A stretch of DNA of 64,000 nt. Origin: Gliomastix tumulicola. Taxonomy: Eukaryota > Ascomycota > Sordariomycetes > Hypocreales > Bionectriaceae. The stretch spans positions 3,454,330-3,518,329 of the forward strand of contig BCHX01000002.1 in the NCBI GenBank assembly GCA_001599755.1, given 5' to 3'. The position numbers were made by a program, and so were the translations under genes. Below, piece by piece: positions 42,920 through 54,299 of the stretch. Numbering within the stretch: the stretch's first letter is position 1; each line of letters starts with the position of its first letter. Below the pieces are notes generated by a model. It made no database searches, was not told where the DNA came from, and worked only from the letters and a program-made list of their open reading frames with translations.

Positions 42920-44951
42920 TTACAGAAGCAGAGCAACAGCCTCACAGGGCCCAAGCTCAATCACGCCGCCGCTCACATCCTTGACCGTCTTACCAGCCGG
43001 GCTGACAAGAACCTCGCTGACTTTCCCCTCAAACCTCCACTTGACGCTCTCTGCCGAGAAGTTACAGGCGATCAGGGCGGTCTGTCCGTCCAAGGCCGTC
43101 CTCTTGTAGGCATACACCTTGTCCCCGGCGTTGTCCTCGCCGTTCTCGATCAGGCTGTAGTCTCCGTACACGAAGATCTCCTTGAGCGCCTTGCGCTTCT
43201 CGAGGACCTGGCGCCAGGAGTGGTACACCGAGTTGGGGTCGGGCGTCTGCGCGGCGGCGTTGATGACCGTGTAGTTGTCGTTGACGCGCATCCAGGGGCT
43301 GTTGCCGCTGGTGAAGCCTGCCTGGTGGCCGGAGGACCACTGCATGGGGGTGCGGGCGTTGTCTCGGGACTTCTTCTGGTAGTTGGCCTTGAGGATTTTC
43401 TTGGTCTCCTCATCTGCCGTGTCCTTGTATAGGCTTTTGATTGGAAACTAATCAGCCACTGGGAGAAGAGAGTGGATAGCTCGTAAACGCTCATCATATG
43501 TACTTACTTCCAATGGTTGAGGCAGTCAATATCCTTGTACTCCTCCATCGGCCATTCCTTGGGGACGTTGGTCATGCCAATCTCCTGGCCCTGATAGACG
43601 AACGGGGTTCCCGACTGGAAGCTAAGGAAGATGGCGATAAGCTTTGCGCTCGCCTCCCGATGTCCCGGGCTGTCGATGGCAAAGCGGCTCACAGAGCGAG
43701 GCTGGTCGTGGTTCTCCAGGTAGAGCGCATTCCACCCGTCATTGTCATACATGAATCGCTGCCACTTTGTAGCGATCGTCTTGAGCTCCGATAGCTGCCA
43801 GTCTCTCCACGAGAACTTGCCCTGGGGGCCGTGGTCAAGATCCATACTATTTCATTCCAGGTCAGTTGGCGTGCAAAACAAGAGCGGGATGGCGTTAGAG
43901 TTTCGGGGGGCCTCACAGCTCGAAGTGGAAGATCATGCTGAGCTCGCCCCGGTGGGCGCCGACGGCCTTGATGAGTTCTGCCTCGTCGTTCACGCAGGGC
44001 ATCTCGCCGACGCTGAAGGCATCGTACTCCTTGAGGATGGCCCCGAGCTCCTTGAGGTACTCGTGGCAGCGGGGGCCGCAAGCGTAATATTCGGCGCCCT
44101 TGTGGACGGGCCGGTCCGAGTCGGGGAACGACTGGTCCTTGCTGATGAAGTTGATCACGTCGAGGCGGAAGCCGTCGCAGCCACGGTCGAGCCAGAATCG
44201 CATGATATCATGGACGGCGTCTCGGACCTTGGGGTTTTCCCAGTTGAGGTCGGGCTGTTCAGGGCAGAACAGATGCAGATAGTATTCGCCTGTGGGCTCA
44301 TCAAACGTCCATGCGCTCCCTGTTTTCATCCCGCCATGGACAAGTCAGCCAGTCGGGTCTTTTGATAGTTGAGCATGCTTCACGGCCCTCTCGGTGACGC
44401 ACGCACCTTGGAAGTGGCTTGTCCAGTTGTTGGGCGGCTGGCGGTTCCCCTGAGCATCGTACTTGGGGGGCTTCCAGATATACCAGTCCCTGAAGGGGTT
44501 GTCCTTGGACTTCCTGGACTCCTTAAACCAAGCGTGCTGATCGCTTGTGTGGTTGACGACGAGATCCAGTACCATCTTCATGCCACGCTCATGGAGGCGG
44601 TCCTTTAGCACATCAACGTCGGAAATATCACCGTATCTAGGGTCAATTTTCTTATAGTCGCTAATGTCGTATCCCTGAGGGCCATCTTATCAGCCCGATA
44701 TTCCGGAGAGGCTAGGCGCTCGGTTGAGAGAGAGCTTCGGCTCAACATACCATGTCGATCTGGGGGCTCTCGAAGATAGGCGACATCCACACGATATCGA
44801 CGCCCAGCTTGTGAAGATAGTCGACTTCAGAGATGATTCCCTGAAGGTCGCCGACGCCAGAACCCGTGGTGTCCTTGAAGGAGGCCGGGTATACTTGATA
44901 CACGGAGCTCTCCTTCCACCACGCTCGATGCTGATGCTTCACGCTTCCCAT
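42920..44951 (-). CDS. GH13 alpha-glucosidase (maltase / oligo-1,6-glucosidase type), intracellular
   Basis: Five exons: 44951-44751, 44674-44407, 44319-43917, 43846-43508 and 43433-42920; 574 residues. There is no signal peptide (MGSVKHQHRAWWKESSVYQV), so it is probably cytosolic. The (beta/alpha)8 motifs of GH13 are complete: DLVVNHTSDQH, GFRLDVINF with nucleophile D210, FSVGEMPCV with acid/base E262, and LENHDQPRSV with transition-state stabiliser D338. The joined reading GYDISDYKKIDPRYGDISDV and NHWNLYKDTADEE confirm introns 1 and 4. Fungal maltases of this class release glucose from maltose or isomaltose-type oligosaccharides taken up by permeases. Two CGGN8CGG motifs upstream suggest AmyR/MalR-type activation. 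Substrate range cannot be read from sequence. Confidence 0.94.
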
Positions 44952-45227
44952 CTTGATCGTACACTCTTCACGCAAGGGCGATGAAATAGGTAAGATAGGG
45001 AGGAGAGGGGGGGGAAGGAGGGGAAAGGGTTTGGATTGTCAATCTCTATTTGCCATGCGGCCAGCTCTTATATGGTTGAAGCAAAGGTGGGCTTCCTCGT
45101 CATATTACCCAAACCAGTAATTGGCCGACCTTCAACCCCATTTTCTCCCTCCGTCTCTGATGGGATTCACCAGCACATCCGATAGGCCTAGCAGTGAGAA
45201 AAGTGCGTCGGGTCCGTCGTACGGGGA

Positions 45228-45241
45228 CGGATGTTCAGCGG
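45228..45241. promoter_or_regulatory. CGGN8CGG motif (AmyR/MalR-type site)
   Basis: CGG, 8 nt, CGG, about 280 bp upstream of the alpha-glucosidase start. This matches the CGGN8(C/A)GG consensus of the Zn2Cys6 regulator AmyR that activates fungal starch and maltose genes. It overlaps a CreA-type GCGGAG at 45238-45243. Confidence 0.55.
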
Positions 45242-45286
45242 AGCGGTTGAGCGGGCAGGTTGGAGGTTGGAGGGGAGAGAAGCAGG

Positions 45287-45292
45287 GTGGGG
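45287..45292. promoter_or_regulatory. CreA-type motif (GTGGGG)
   Basis: A match to SYGGRG about 340 bp upstream of the alpha-glucosidase, between the two CGGN8CGG motifs. Short, so weak alone. Confidence 0.35.
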
Positions 45293-45445
45293 CTCTCAAA
45301 GCCGCCAGCCGGCTCGGGGTGGATCAACTGAGGTACGTACTCGTCGCATCTCGGCCCGAGATGCAAGTCCTTCGTCGACGGGCAGGACGGCACACACACG
45401 GACACGCAGAGCACACGGATGCCCTCAAGAAACAAACGCCCCTCA

Positions 45446-45459
45446 CGGACACGAGCCGG
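45446..45459. promoter_or_regulatory. Second CGGN8CGG motif (AmyR/MalR-type site)
   Basis: A second perfect CGG-N8-CGG about 500 bp upstream of the alpha-glucosidase start. Two exact matches within 235 bp of a maltase-type gene make a chance origin less likely, though not excluded in GC-rich DNA. Confidence 0.55.
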
Positions 45460-46787
45460 GCGAGCTCCGTGAATTGATGGGTTGGGCTGACTGAGATAAG
45501 GTAGTCAAAAGCAGCCCCAAAGCCACACCCTCGTGGTGGTAGCTCTAACGCCGATGATGTCAACAACAACGTTGCAGCCACCTCGCATGGCACCGTCCAT
45601 GCAGCCAGTGGTGGTGCAGCTACCCTACACGGTGAGCACTTGCTGAATGCTATTCGTTGTGGTGCGCACCTTCCGTGGAATCTCAATCTCCTAGGGAAAC
45701 TCTATCTCTGCTAGTCGAGGCAGGCAATCCATGCAGGTGCGACCCAGCTCACCTGCCTTGCATTGCCTTGCATTGCCCAAGGGAGAAGGCAGGAGGTTTT
45801 GTAACACTTTTCTGCCACGCGTGCTACTACCAAAGCACCCGTTACATGCCCCGTGCCAAACGGGGACTGGAGGAGTGGCTCAGAGGAGTACTGATGTCAG
45901 ATAGTGCAGTGAGGAGAGCTACTTTTCTCCTCGGGTATTCTTGCACGACAACGCAGTATCTCTCAGTAAGTTTCATCTTGCCGAAGTACCGCCTTTGGAT
46001 GCCTCGCTGCCATCCTCCACCATCGCCCTCTCCACACAGCCATCAACCGCCAAGGCTTAATAAGGCAAGTTCCTCCACACAAGCCATGCTGCTCAAGAAC
46101 CGCCCACTGACAGGCCGACAATCAATCTCCTACCCGGGCAAAACCCAAATCTGCTCGCTCGCCTCATTCCTCGTCAGAGACAGTCATTGCCCAGCTCGAG
46201 GTGGCATTGAGGGCGCTGTGAACAATGCCACGCTGAGCCTTAGGCTGCCTCCTCTTTTTGCATCGCCATGCGCATCGCGGCCAATTCGTTCTTGGTACAT
46301 TAGTATTATTCTATGCTTACAAGACCTGCACTGTCCCGTCCAGTAATTCCGACCTTACCTCATCACGACATTTTCGTCCAATTCTGCAGCTTCTCCTCCC
46401 CCACCCGACCTTTTCGCAACCCGATCAAGCTCCTCCAGCACACCTTTTTTCGGGGTAGTGATACGGATACCCATACTAGCTAGCCCAGGTCTTAAACGCC
46501 TCGTTCTTGTTCTCGTGGAGTCCACCGACCGTCGTCCGCCATCGACAGCACATATTACCCTGCCATCGCCTACGTGCCCTATAATACCTGGGGCTTTGCT
46601 GTCTCCACAGCGCTACAGTCGTCCCGTCCGTCCCGTTCTTCTGCGATCTGAGCGGCCGGACTGCACAGCAACTCATTGCTCTCCAACGCACCGCACCGCA
46701 CCGTTGCGCGCGAAGATCCGACATACCTCGCAACTCCCAGGCGACCGCGACATGGCCCAGAGCTGCTCCGCTGTGGCTGGCTAAACG

Positions 46788-49700
46788 ATGACGAACAGAG
46801 AGGCTGCAAGCCATCGCATAAGCTCCACGACGACCAACAGCTCCGACAGCACTCGATCATCTGCTACAGTCAGGCCACTCTCGACACAGGCCACCCTCCC
46901 AGCCGCGCGCAGGGGCGCGAACCCTGCGCCGTCTGGCGCTGACGAAGGACCCGATGCAAACAGGTAAGTTGACCTGATGCCGTTTCTCTTCGCCATCAGG
47001 TGTAGTACAGGAACTAATATGCTTCTGTCGGATCTGTAGCAGGACCAGTCCTCCCCAGCCTTTGGTGACCTCAGCGTCGACCATAAACCATATACATCAT
47101 CCTCAGCCGCAAGCCCATCTCTTCGGTACCACGAATAGAGACCGACGCTCGAGAGAGCTGGTCAACCACCGACGCGACCTTGCCAGCATCGAGACCTCGC
47201 GACTGCCAGATATTCAACAGGAGCCGGCCACTGCTGGCACGACCCCTCTTGCCCATCAGATTGCGCCTTGGGCGGCCGACGACGCGCCCGCCCAGCTTCC
47301 TCCGGCAAAGACAGGTGCGGGTGGCTTCTACAATGAGTTCAATGACGGACCATTCATGGGCGCGGCCTCGCAGCCGCCAGGCGGCAGCATGAGCGGCAGT
47401 ATGAGCTCGTTACCGAGGAACGGCGCAAATTATGGATTCCAAGACCCCCCCGAACCGCCATACTACAACGATGCACGGCGACCTTCTGTTGCAAGCGTAG
47501 CCACGGCAAGCAGCACTGGATCCAAGACGAGCATGTCGCGCGGTGGGCTTCGAAAGCTTCAAGGATTTTTCGGCGAAGAGTTCCCCGGCCGCGAAGGCTC
47601 AGACAGTACCGGGAGCTTGCCAGCTTCTATTGCTGGAAAGGATCAGCACGCCCGGTCTTATAGCCACAGCCGGCCATCTCACCGCGACCGCAAGGCGTCT
47701 AATGCAACTAGCACCGACCAGACAAGGGATGCGTCACCATCCTCTTCTCGACCAAGGACTCCTGTTCCCGCGCCAGAGGTCGTCCCGTTCCTCTACCAAG
47801 ACAACTCGGTGAGTACAAGTCTAGTCCTTTCGATGTGGATTCGTCACCCGCGCTTGCACCTCTCCCCCCCCTGAAGCTTTACGAACTCACCTCCTCAATT
47901 AATCAAACCCCACCCTAAAAGTCCCGGTCATTATGGAACTTGGCCCCGCAGAATCGAATTACGACACTGATGCAGATTTCTTCTTTTATTAGGACATTGC
48001 TCGGTACGGAGAAGCTCCTGTCCGAAACAGCTTGACAGGCCCAGATCGGGATCGATATGTGCCAGAGAATGCGGCGCACAACCCTCCCAAGACATCCTCG
48101 TCAGCTCGTTCTGGACACTCAATTGTCCACATACCGGGCCACCACCGACACAATCGAAGTAATGACGACTCCAGAGCGTTGAGACCGAGTATTAGTAGGG
48201 AGGATTCCGTGGCGAGTGGGCATATCGCGCCGTCAGTCATTATGCCGCCCTCGAGACCGAGGGCCCAGAGCCCGACACCGAGCGCCCACAGCGGTCCTCC
48301 TCAGGGGATCTCGAGATCTGGATCCGGGCAGAATGATGGCCAGTCTTCGCCTGGCAATCATGGGAAGCTGGGGCTGCTCGGTCGGTTCCGAAGACATCAC
48401 AAGGACAAGGAGGACTCGAGCAGACTGCGCAGCCTGCCTCACTCGGCCAAGTCCTTGCAGGCTAAACGATCGAAGACGGATCTTGGGAAACGAGACCATT
48501 CACCGTCTGCGCGTCCTACACCTACCTCGATATCGCTCGATCAAGATACCCCCGATTCGCAACGAAACATGCCCCGCGGGGCCACATTCAACAACAAATT
48601 TCCGTTTTCGAAGAAGACTCGGACGCAGCGGTCCCAGGACTATGTGGAGGAGGAGGTCGGACCTACCGACCAGACCGATCCGTCGATGAAGAACATTTGG
48701 CATCTGGACACCAACCTGAACGACATGGAGGGCATTCTTACGAGGCCGCCTGCTCTCCCACCAATGGATGCTGGGTTTCCTCCGGCTCCTGGACCCGAGC
48801 AGCGAGAATCCATCACCTCCCCGATACCGAAAGGGCGGTGGGATGCTCCCGACAGCTGGGCGGTGCGGCGCAATACCGAGGACAACACATACGAAGCCCC
48901 CGAGATGGACGACCTCCAGAGCCCACCTCGGGCAGATGAGAAGATGACACCGTACTGCATTCGGATATTCCGGTCTGATGGCACCTTTTCGACGCACCAG
49001 ATGCCGTTGGATGCCACGGTGACCGATGTCATCTCCCAGGTCATTAAGAAGGCTTACGTGGTAGATGGATTGGATAACTACCACATCATCCTGAAAAAGC
49101 AAGGACTGATACGTGTCTTGAGCCCTCTTGAGCGTCCGCTGCTCATCCAGAAGCGAATGCTCGAACAGGTTGGATATGAGGAGAAGGATCGAATCGAGGA
49201 CCTTGGCCGTGAAGACAACAGCTACCTATGCCGATTCATGTTCTTGTCGGCAAAGGAAAGCGACTTCCACTCGAAGACGGCAGACATGAGCATCACGCGC
49301 TCGGCGAAGCAGAACTACGTCGATCTCTCAGGCCGCAATCTCATCACCATCCCGATCTCGCTATACTCCAAAGCCTCAGACATTATATCCCTGAACCTCT
49401 CCCGTAACTTGTCCTTGGACGTCCCCAGAGACTTCATTCAATCCTGCAAGCACCTTCGGGATATCAAGTTCAACAACAATGAGGCGAGGCGACTTCCACC
49501 AAGTTTGTGCCGAGCAAACAAGCTTACTTATCTTGATGTCTCAAACAACAAGGTGGAACAGCTGGAACATGCTGAGCTCAACTCCCTGAACGGCCTGCTC
49601 AAGATGAATCTCGCCAACAACCGTCTGAAGGCTCTGCCTCCTTACTTCGGGGCGTACCTCGCTCTGAGGAGTCTCAATATTTCATCCAACTTCCTGGAGA

Positions 49701-52700
49701 AGTTCCCTCAATTCTTGTGTAATTTGCCGAGTCTTGTCGACCTCGATCTCAGCTTCAACGCCATCAGCAACCTTCCCGAGGAAGTCGGAAACCTGAAGAG
49801 TCTGGAGAAGCTGCTCATCACCAACAATCGGCTTTCACACCGTGTGCCGGACGGCTTCCGCGATCTTATTAGTCTTCGGGAGCTTGACATCAAATATAAC
49901 GGTATCACCTCTATCGATATTATCTCGGAACTTCCTAAGCTCGAGATTCTGTATGCGGACCACAACGCAATCTCAGCATTCACTGGAAGGTTTGAGCGAC
50001 TACGTCAGCTCAAGCTGAACTCGAACCCGCTGAATAGATTCGAGATCGAAGAGCCACTGCCAACCCTCAAGACTCTGAACCTCTCCAATGCGCAGCTAGC
50101 GAGCATTGATTCGACATTCATGCATGTCTTCAACTTGGAACATCTGATCCTGGACAAGAACTACTTTGTGTCGCTTCCCCCACAAATTGGCACCCTGCTC
50201 AAGCTGGAGCACTTCAGCATTGCCAACAACTCTGTGGGTGAATTGCCATCTCAGATAGGATGTCTGACCGAGCTGCGCGTCTTGAACGTACGAGGAAACA
50301 ACATTTCGAAGCTGCCAATGGAGATTTGGTGGGCCCGGAAACTCGAGACATTCAACGCGTCGTCGAACGTGCTAGACCACTTCCCAAAGCCAGCTTCTCG
50401 AGCACCTAGAGTCCCGGGAGAAGACCAGCCCGGGGCGCCTCCTGTATCCAACGGCAAGGGTCATCCCCTCGGCACGCCATCAGGTACCGGAAGCTCCGAA
50501 GAGTTGTCAGACGAGAGACGACCAAGCCAAGCTTCAAGCACTTTGCTGAGCGTTGGACCTTCGCCTGTGTCGGACAGGAAGAGCTCGATTGTTTCCGTTT
50601 ACGGGAAAGGCGGAAGGAAGACGTCCGTTGTTTCTAGGACTACTTCGCAAGGCACAGTGTCGACGACTGCCCCTCTGACGGCACCTGCGACGAGGAAAGA
50701 CTCGGGCCTCTCTTCGAGACTGACAAACACATTTGCGGGTTCGCTGAGGAATCTCTACCTGGCAGACAACCGCCTCGATGATGATGTCTTTGATCAGATT
50801 ACCCTATGTGCTGAACTGCGGGTTCTAAATCTGTCGTACAACTATGAGATCGGAGACATGCCTCAGAGATCGATCAAGAGTTGGCCGCAGCTCGTTGAGC
50901 TCTATCTCTCTGGAAACGGGTTGACGACCCTTCCGGCAGACGACTTGGAGGACGCCAGTTTGCTGCAGGCCCTCTATATCAACGGAAACAAGTTTACCAA
51001 CCTTCCAGCGGATATCTCGAGAGCAAAGAAGCTCGCCGTGCTAGACTGCGGCAGCAACTCGCTCAAGTACAACATCTCGAACGTGCCCTATGACTGGAAC
51101 TGGAATCTCAACCCCAATCTTCGGTACCTAAATCTGTCGGGTAACAAGAAGTTAGAGATCAAGAAGGCAGCCTGGACCGGCCAGCCTGGGGCACCAGGCG
51201 CCGCCAGTGCCGATTCAGAGCAGTACACCGACTTCAGCCGCCTGCAGAACCTGAGAGTCCTTGGCCTCATGGATGTAACCCTCAAGCAACCCAGCATCCC
51301 AGATCAGAGCGAAGATCGCCGTGTGAGAACGTCAGGATCACTTGCTGGTCACCTGCCCTACGGCATGGCTGACACGCTGGGGAAGAATGAGCACTTGTCT
51401 ACGGTCGACCTTGTTGTCCCTCGGTTCAACTCGTCTGAAACGGAAATGCTCCTGGGTCTCTTTGATGGCCAGGCTCTCTCCAGTGGAGGGTCCAAGATTG
51501 CCAAGTACCTGCACGAGAACTTCGGACACGTGTTCGCTCAGGAGCTCAACTCGTTGAAGGTTCGCCATAACGAGACGCCCGCCGATGCACTTCGCCGAGC
51601 GTTCTTGGCTGTCAACAAAGATTTGGCGACGGTTGCCACTCACCACACTGAGGACCGGCCGCGGACGACGCATAGAGGCTCGAGCCAGCCGCTGGTTCTG
51701 AGCAAAGAGGACCTCAACTCCGGAGGAGTTGCCACTGTTGTCTACCTTCAGGGCACCGAGCTCTACGTCGCGAACGTGGGAGACGCGCAGGCTCTCATCA
51801 TCCAGACGGACGGCACACACAAGATCCTCACAAGGAAGCACGACCCTGCTGAGCCGACGGAGCGCTCTAGGATCCGAGAAGCAGGTGGCTGGGTGTCTCG
51901 CAACGGGAGACTGAATGATACCCTCGAGGTCTCTCGTGCCTTCGGATACTGCGATCTGATGCCCATTGCGCAGTCAGCTCCCCACGTCAGCAATATGACA
52001 ATTAGGGAAACAGATGACATCATTCTGCTGGCTACAAAGGAGCTGTGGGAGTATCTTTCGCCCGGGCTGGTGACTGATATTGCCCGTGCGGAACGTACCG
52101 ACCCCATGCGAGCTGCACAAAAACTTCGAGACCTCGCGATGGCATACGGCGCGTCGGGCAAGATCATGGTGATGATGATTAGCGTTGCTGATCTGAAACG
52201 AAGAGTCGAGCGATCCAAGCTCAACCGTGGCGCCAGCATGTCCCTATACCCGTCCGGTGTTCCCGAGGAGGCCCAAGGATTCCAACGAAGACTACGGAAG
52301 ACGAAGGGCGATGTGCTGGACTCTTCCTTGGGTCGTCTTGAAGCCGAGATTCCTCCTCCCACTGGCAACGTGTCTATCGTCTTCACTGATATCAAGAACT
52401 CGACCACGCTTTGGGAACTATACCCGAACGCAATGAGATCCGCTATCAAGCTGCACAACGAGGTCATGAGGCGGCAGCTCAGGCGCATTGGAGGCTACGA
52501 AGTCAAGACGGAAGGCGATGCTTTCATGGTGTCCTTCCCAACAGCCATCTCTGCCCTGCTCTGGTGCTTTGCCGTCCAGCTGAGTCTACTGGAGGTGTCG
52601 TGGCCCTCGGAGGTTCTGAATGCTGTGTCGGCCCAGTTGATTACAGACAAGGATAACACCGTCATATTCAAGGGTCTCTCAGTTCGCATGGGAATTCATT

Positions 52701-53669
52701 ATGGAGACTGTGTGTCTGAGGTTGATCCTGTGACTCGACGCATGGACTACTTCGGCCCCATGGTGAACAAGGCGTCTCGAATCTCGGCCGTGGCTGACGG
52801 AGGGCAGATTGCTGTCTCTTATGATTTCATCACCGAGATCCAGCGGTGCCTCGAGAACTACCAAGACACAGACCGCAATCCTTCCAGTGCCTCGGATGAG
52901 GCCGCCTTCGAGGAGGAGGCCTATGCAAACTCGATCCGCAAGGACCTGAGATCTCTCACGTCGCAGGGCTTCGCCGTCAAGGAGATGGGCGAGAAGAAGC
53001 TGAAAGGTCTCGAAAATCCCGAGCTTGTCTACTCGCTGTACCCACAGGCACTGGCAGGCCGTATTGACTATCACTCTCAGCTTGAGCGGCCTGAGGAGAC
53101 GGCGATGGGCGAGGACCAGCCTGCAACGCTTCGTCCAGGTGGAGCTATGGACTTCACGCCAGATATGGTCTGGGATCTCTGGAAAGTTAGTTTGCGACTG
53201 GAGATGCTGTGTAGCACACTGGAGGAGGTCAGGGGCCCCGGTCTGCAGCCGCCTGAGACGCAGTTGATGGAGCGGATTAAGGCTCGTGGAGGTGAGGTTA
53301 CGGAGAGATTCCTGCTCAACTTTATGGAGCACCAGGTGAGCAGGATAGAGGTACGTATAGAATCCAATCCCGCGAGCATATCCGTATTTGATCGCAAACT
53401 AACAACTCACTCACTCACAGACCTGCGTATCGACACTGACAATGCGCTATCTTGCGACTGGCGGTGGCACCTTGCGGGAGCTTAACCAGCTCCGGGCTCC
53501 CATGTCCCAAATCTTCGAAGTCTTTGCCCAACAGCGGCGTGAGCTCGAGAGATACAGAGAGAGATTCGGTCCCTTGCCCGAGTCGGAGGAGGACGCTGGC
53601 GATGAACAAGTCAACGAGCTGGCCAGCCCTGACGCTGCGTCTGGTCCCAGAAGGCTCATGGCACCGTAA
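46788..53669 (+). CDS. cr-1: Adenylate cyclase (RA-LRR-PP2C-like-class III cyclase)
   Basis: Four exons: 46788-46963, 47040-47808, 47993-53350 and 53421-53669; 2183 residues. ATG 46788 follows an in-frame TAA. The order of parts is: a disordered Ser-rich N-terminus with basic patches (1-630); a Ras-association domain at about 633-730 (TPYCIRIFRSDGTFSTHQMP); about 20 leucine-rich repeats at 755-1415, interrupted by a Ser-rich insert (about 1114-1224); a PP2C-like domain (1430-1720); and the class III cyclase core from about 1770. The core has metal ligands in IVFTDIKNST (D1781) and GDAF (D1824), the purine-specifying Lys in EVKTEGD, and MDYFGPMVNKASRIS with the catalytic Asn and Arg. It converts ATP to cAMP downstream of Ras and G-alpha and activates PKA, controlling growth, conidiation and, in pathogens, infection structures. 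In the PP2C-like part the usual SDGLWD is replaced by ATKELWE, suggesting no phosphatase activity. Exon 2 has a TAGCAG tandem acceptor. Confidence 0.96.
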
Positions 53670-54299
53670 GCCGGCCAGACAACTCAATGGGCTGCTCTAT
53701 TATCACTTTGTTGTGGCCTTCACCGTAAGGGTGACTTGGGAGTGAGGAAGGACTCAACCAGTCTTCCTCTCCCATCACCCTGCTCATTCTTCACAACACA
53801 ATGTGCCCCATTTCTTGCTTCTTGCTACGGCTTCGACTTTGGATGAACACGATACCCTTTTTGAGGTTCACAACTGCAGAAGATACCTAAACGGCGTTTA
53901 CTATTTGGAAAGAAAAAAAAACAACAAGCGAATGGAATGGGATACTCTGGTCGAGGACAGTTGTCCGAGGGAGGCTGAACTGCTTTTTATTGGTCCATCT
54001 GGTTACTCAGCACCAACTCTGGATTGGATGCTTTTTCTTGGATTAGCGACGGGAGACGGAAATTGATGGCCCGCTGTCTTTTTGTTTTTTTAATGAGCGT
54101 TGCAATGCAGGCGGGCACTATTGCTTCTTGATGCTGTTTTTTGGTCTACGATCATTGGACTACACCCTCTCTGTATATCTATCCCACTCTGGATCATGAA
54201 TGAATGGACGTTCTCTTATCGTTATGGTTACATTACTATTATTATGAGTGCTAGTAGATGACAGACACAATGAACAGGGATGAATGAGGTGGCTGGCCT
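53670..54299. other. Convergent spacer, adenylate cyclase and alg12
   Basis: A 630-bp AT-richer stretch with the 3' UTRs of two convergent genes. No gene recognised; a T7GTT T6 pair near 54080 could serve termination on the + strand, but this is weak. Confidence 0.5.

Larger units (their letters stand above)
44952..46787. promoter_or_regulatory. Divergent intergenic region, alpha-glucosidase and adenylate cyclase
   Basis: About 1.8 kb. The left part holds AmyR-type and CreA-type motifs near the alpha-glucosidase (listed separately). A direct repeat TTGCATTGCC occurs twice near 45757-45777. The right part should contain the adenylate cyclase promoter and leader. Short ORFs here lack any features. 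Confidence 0.55.
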
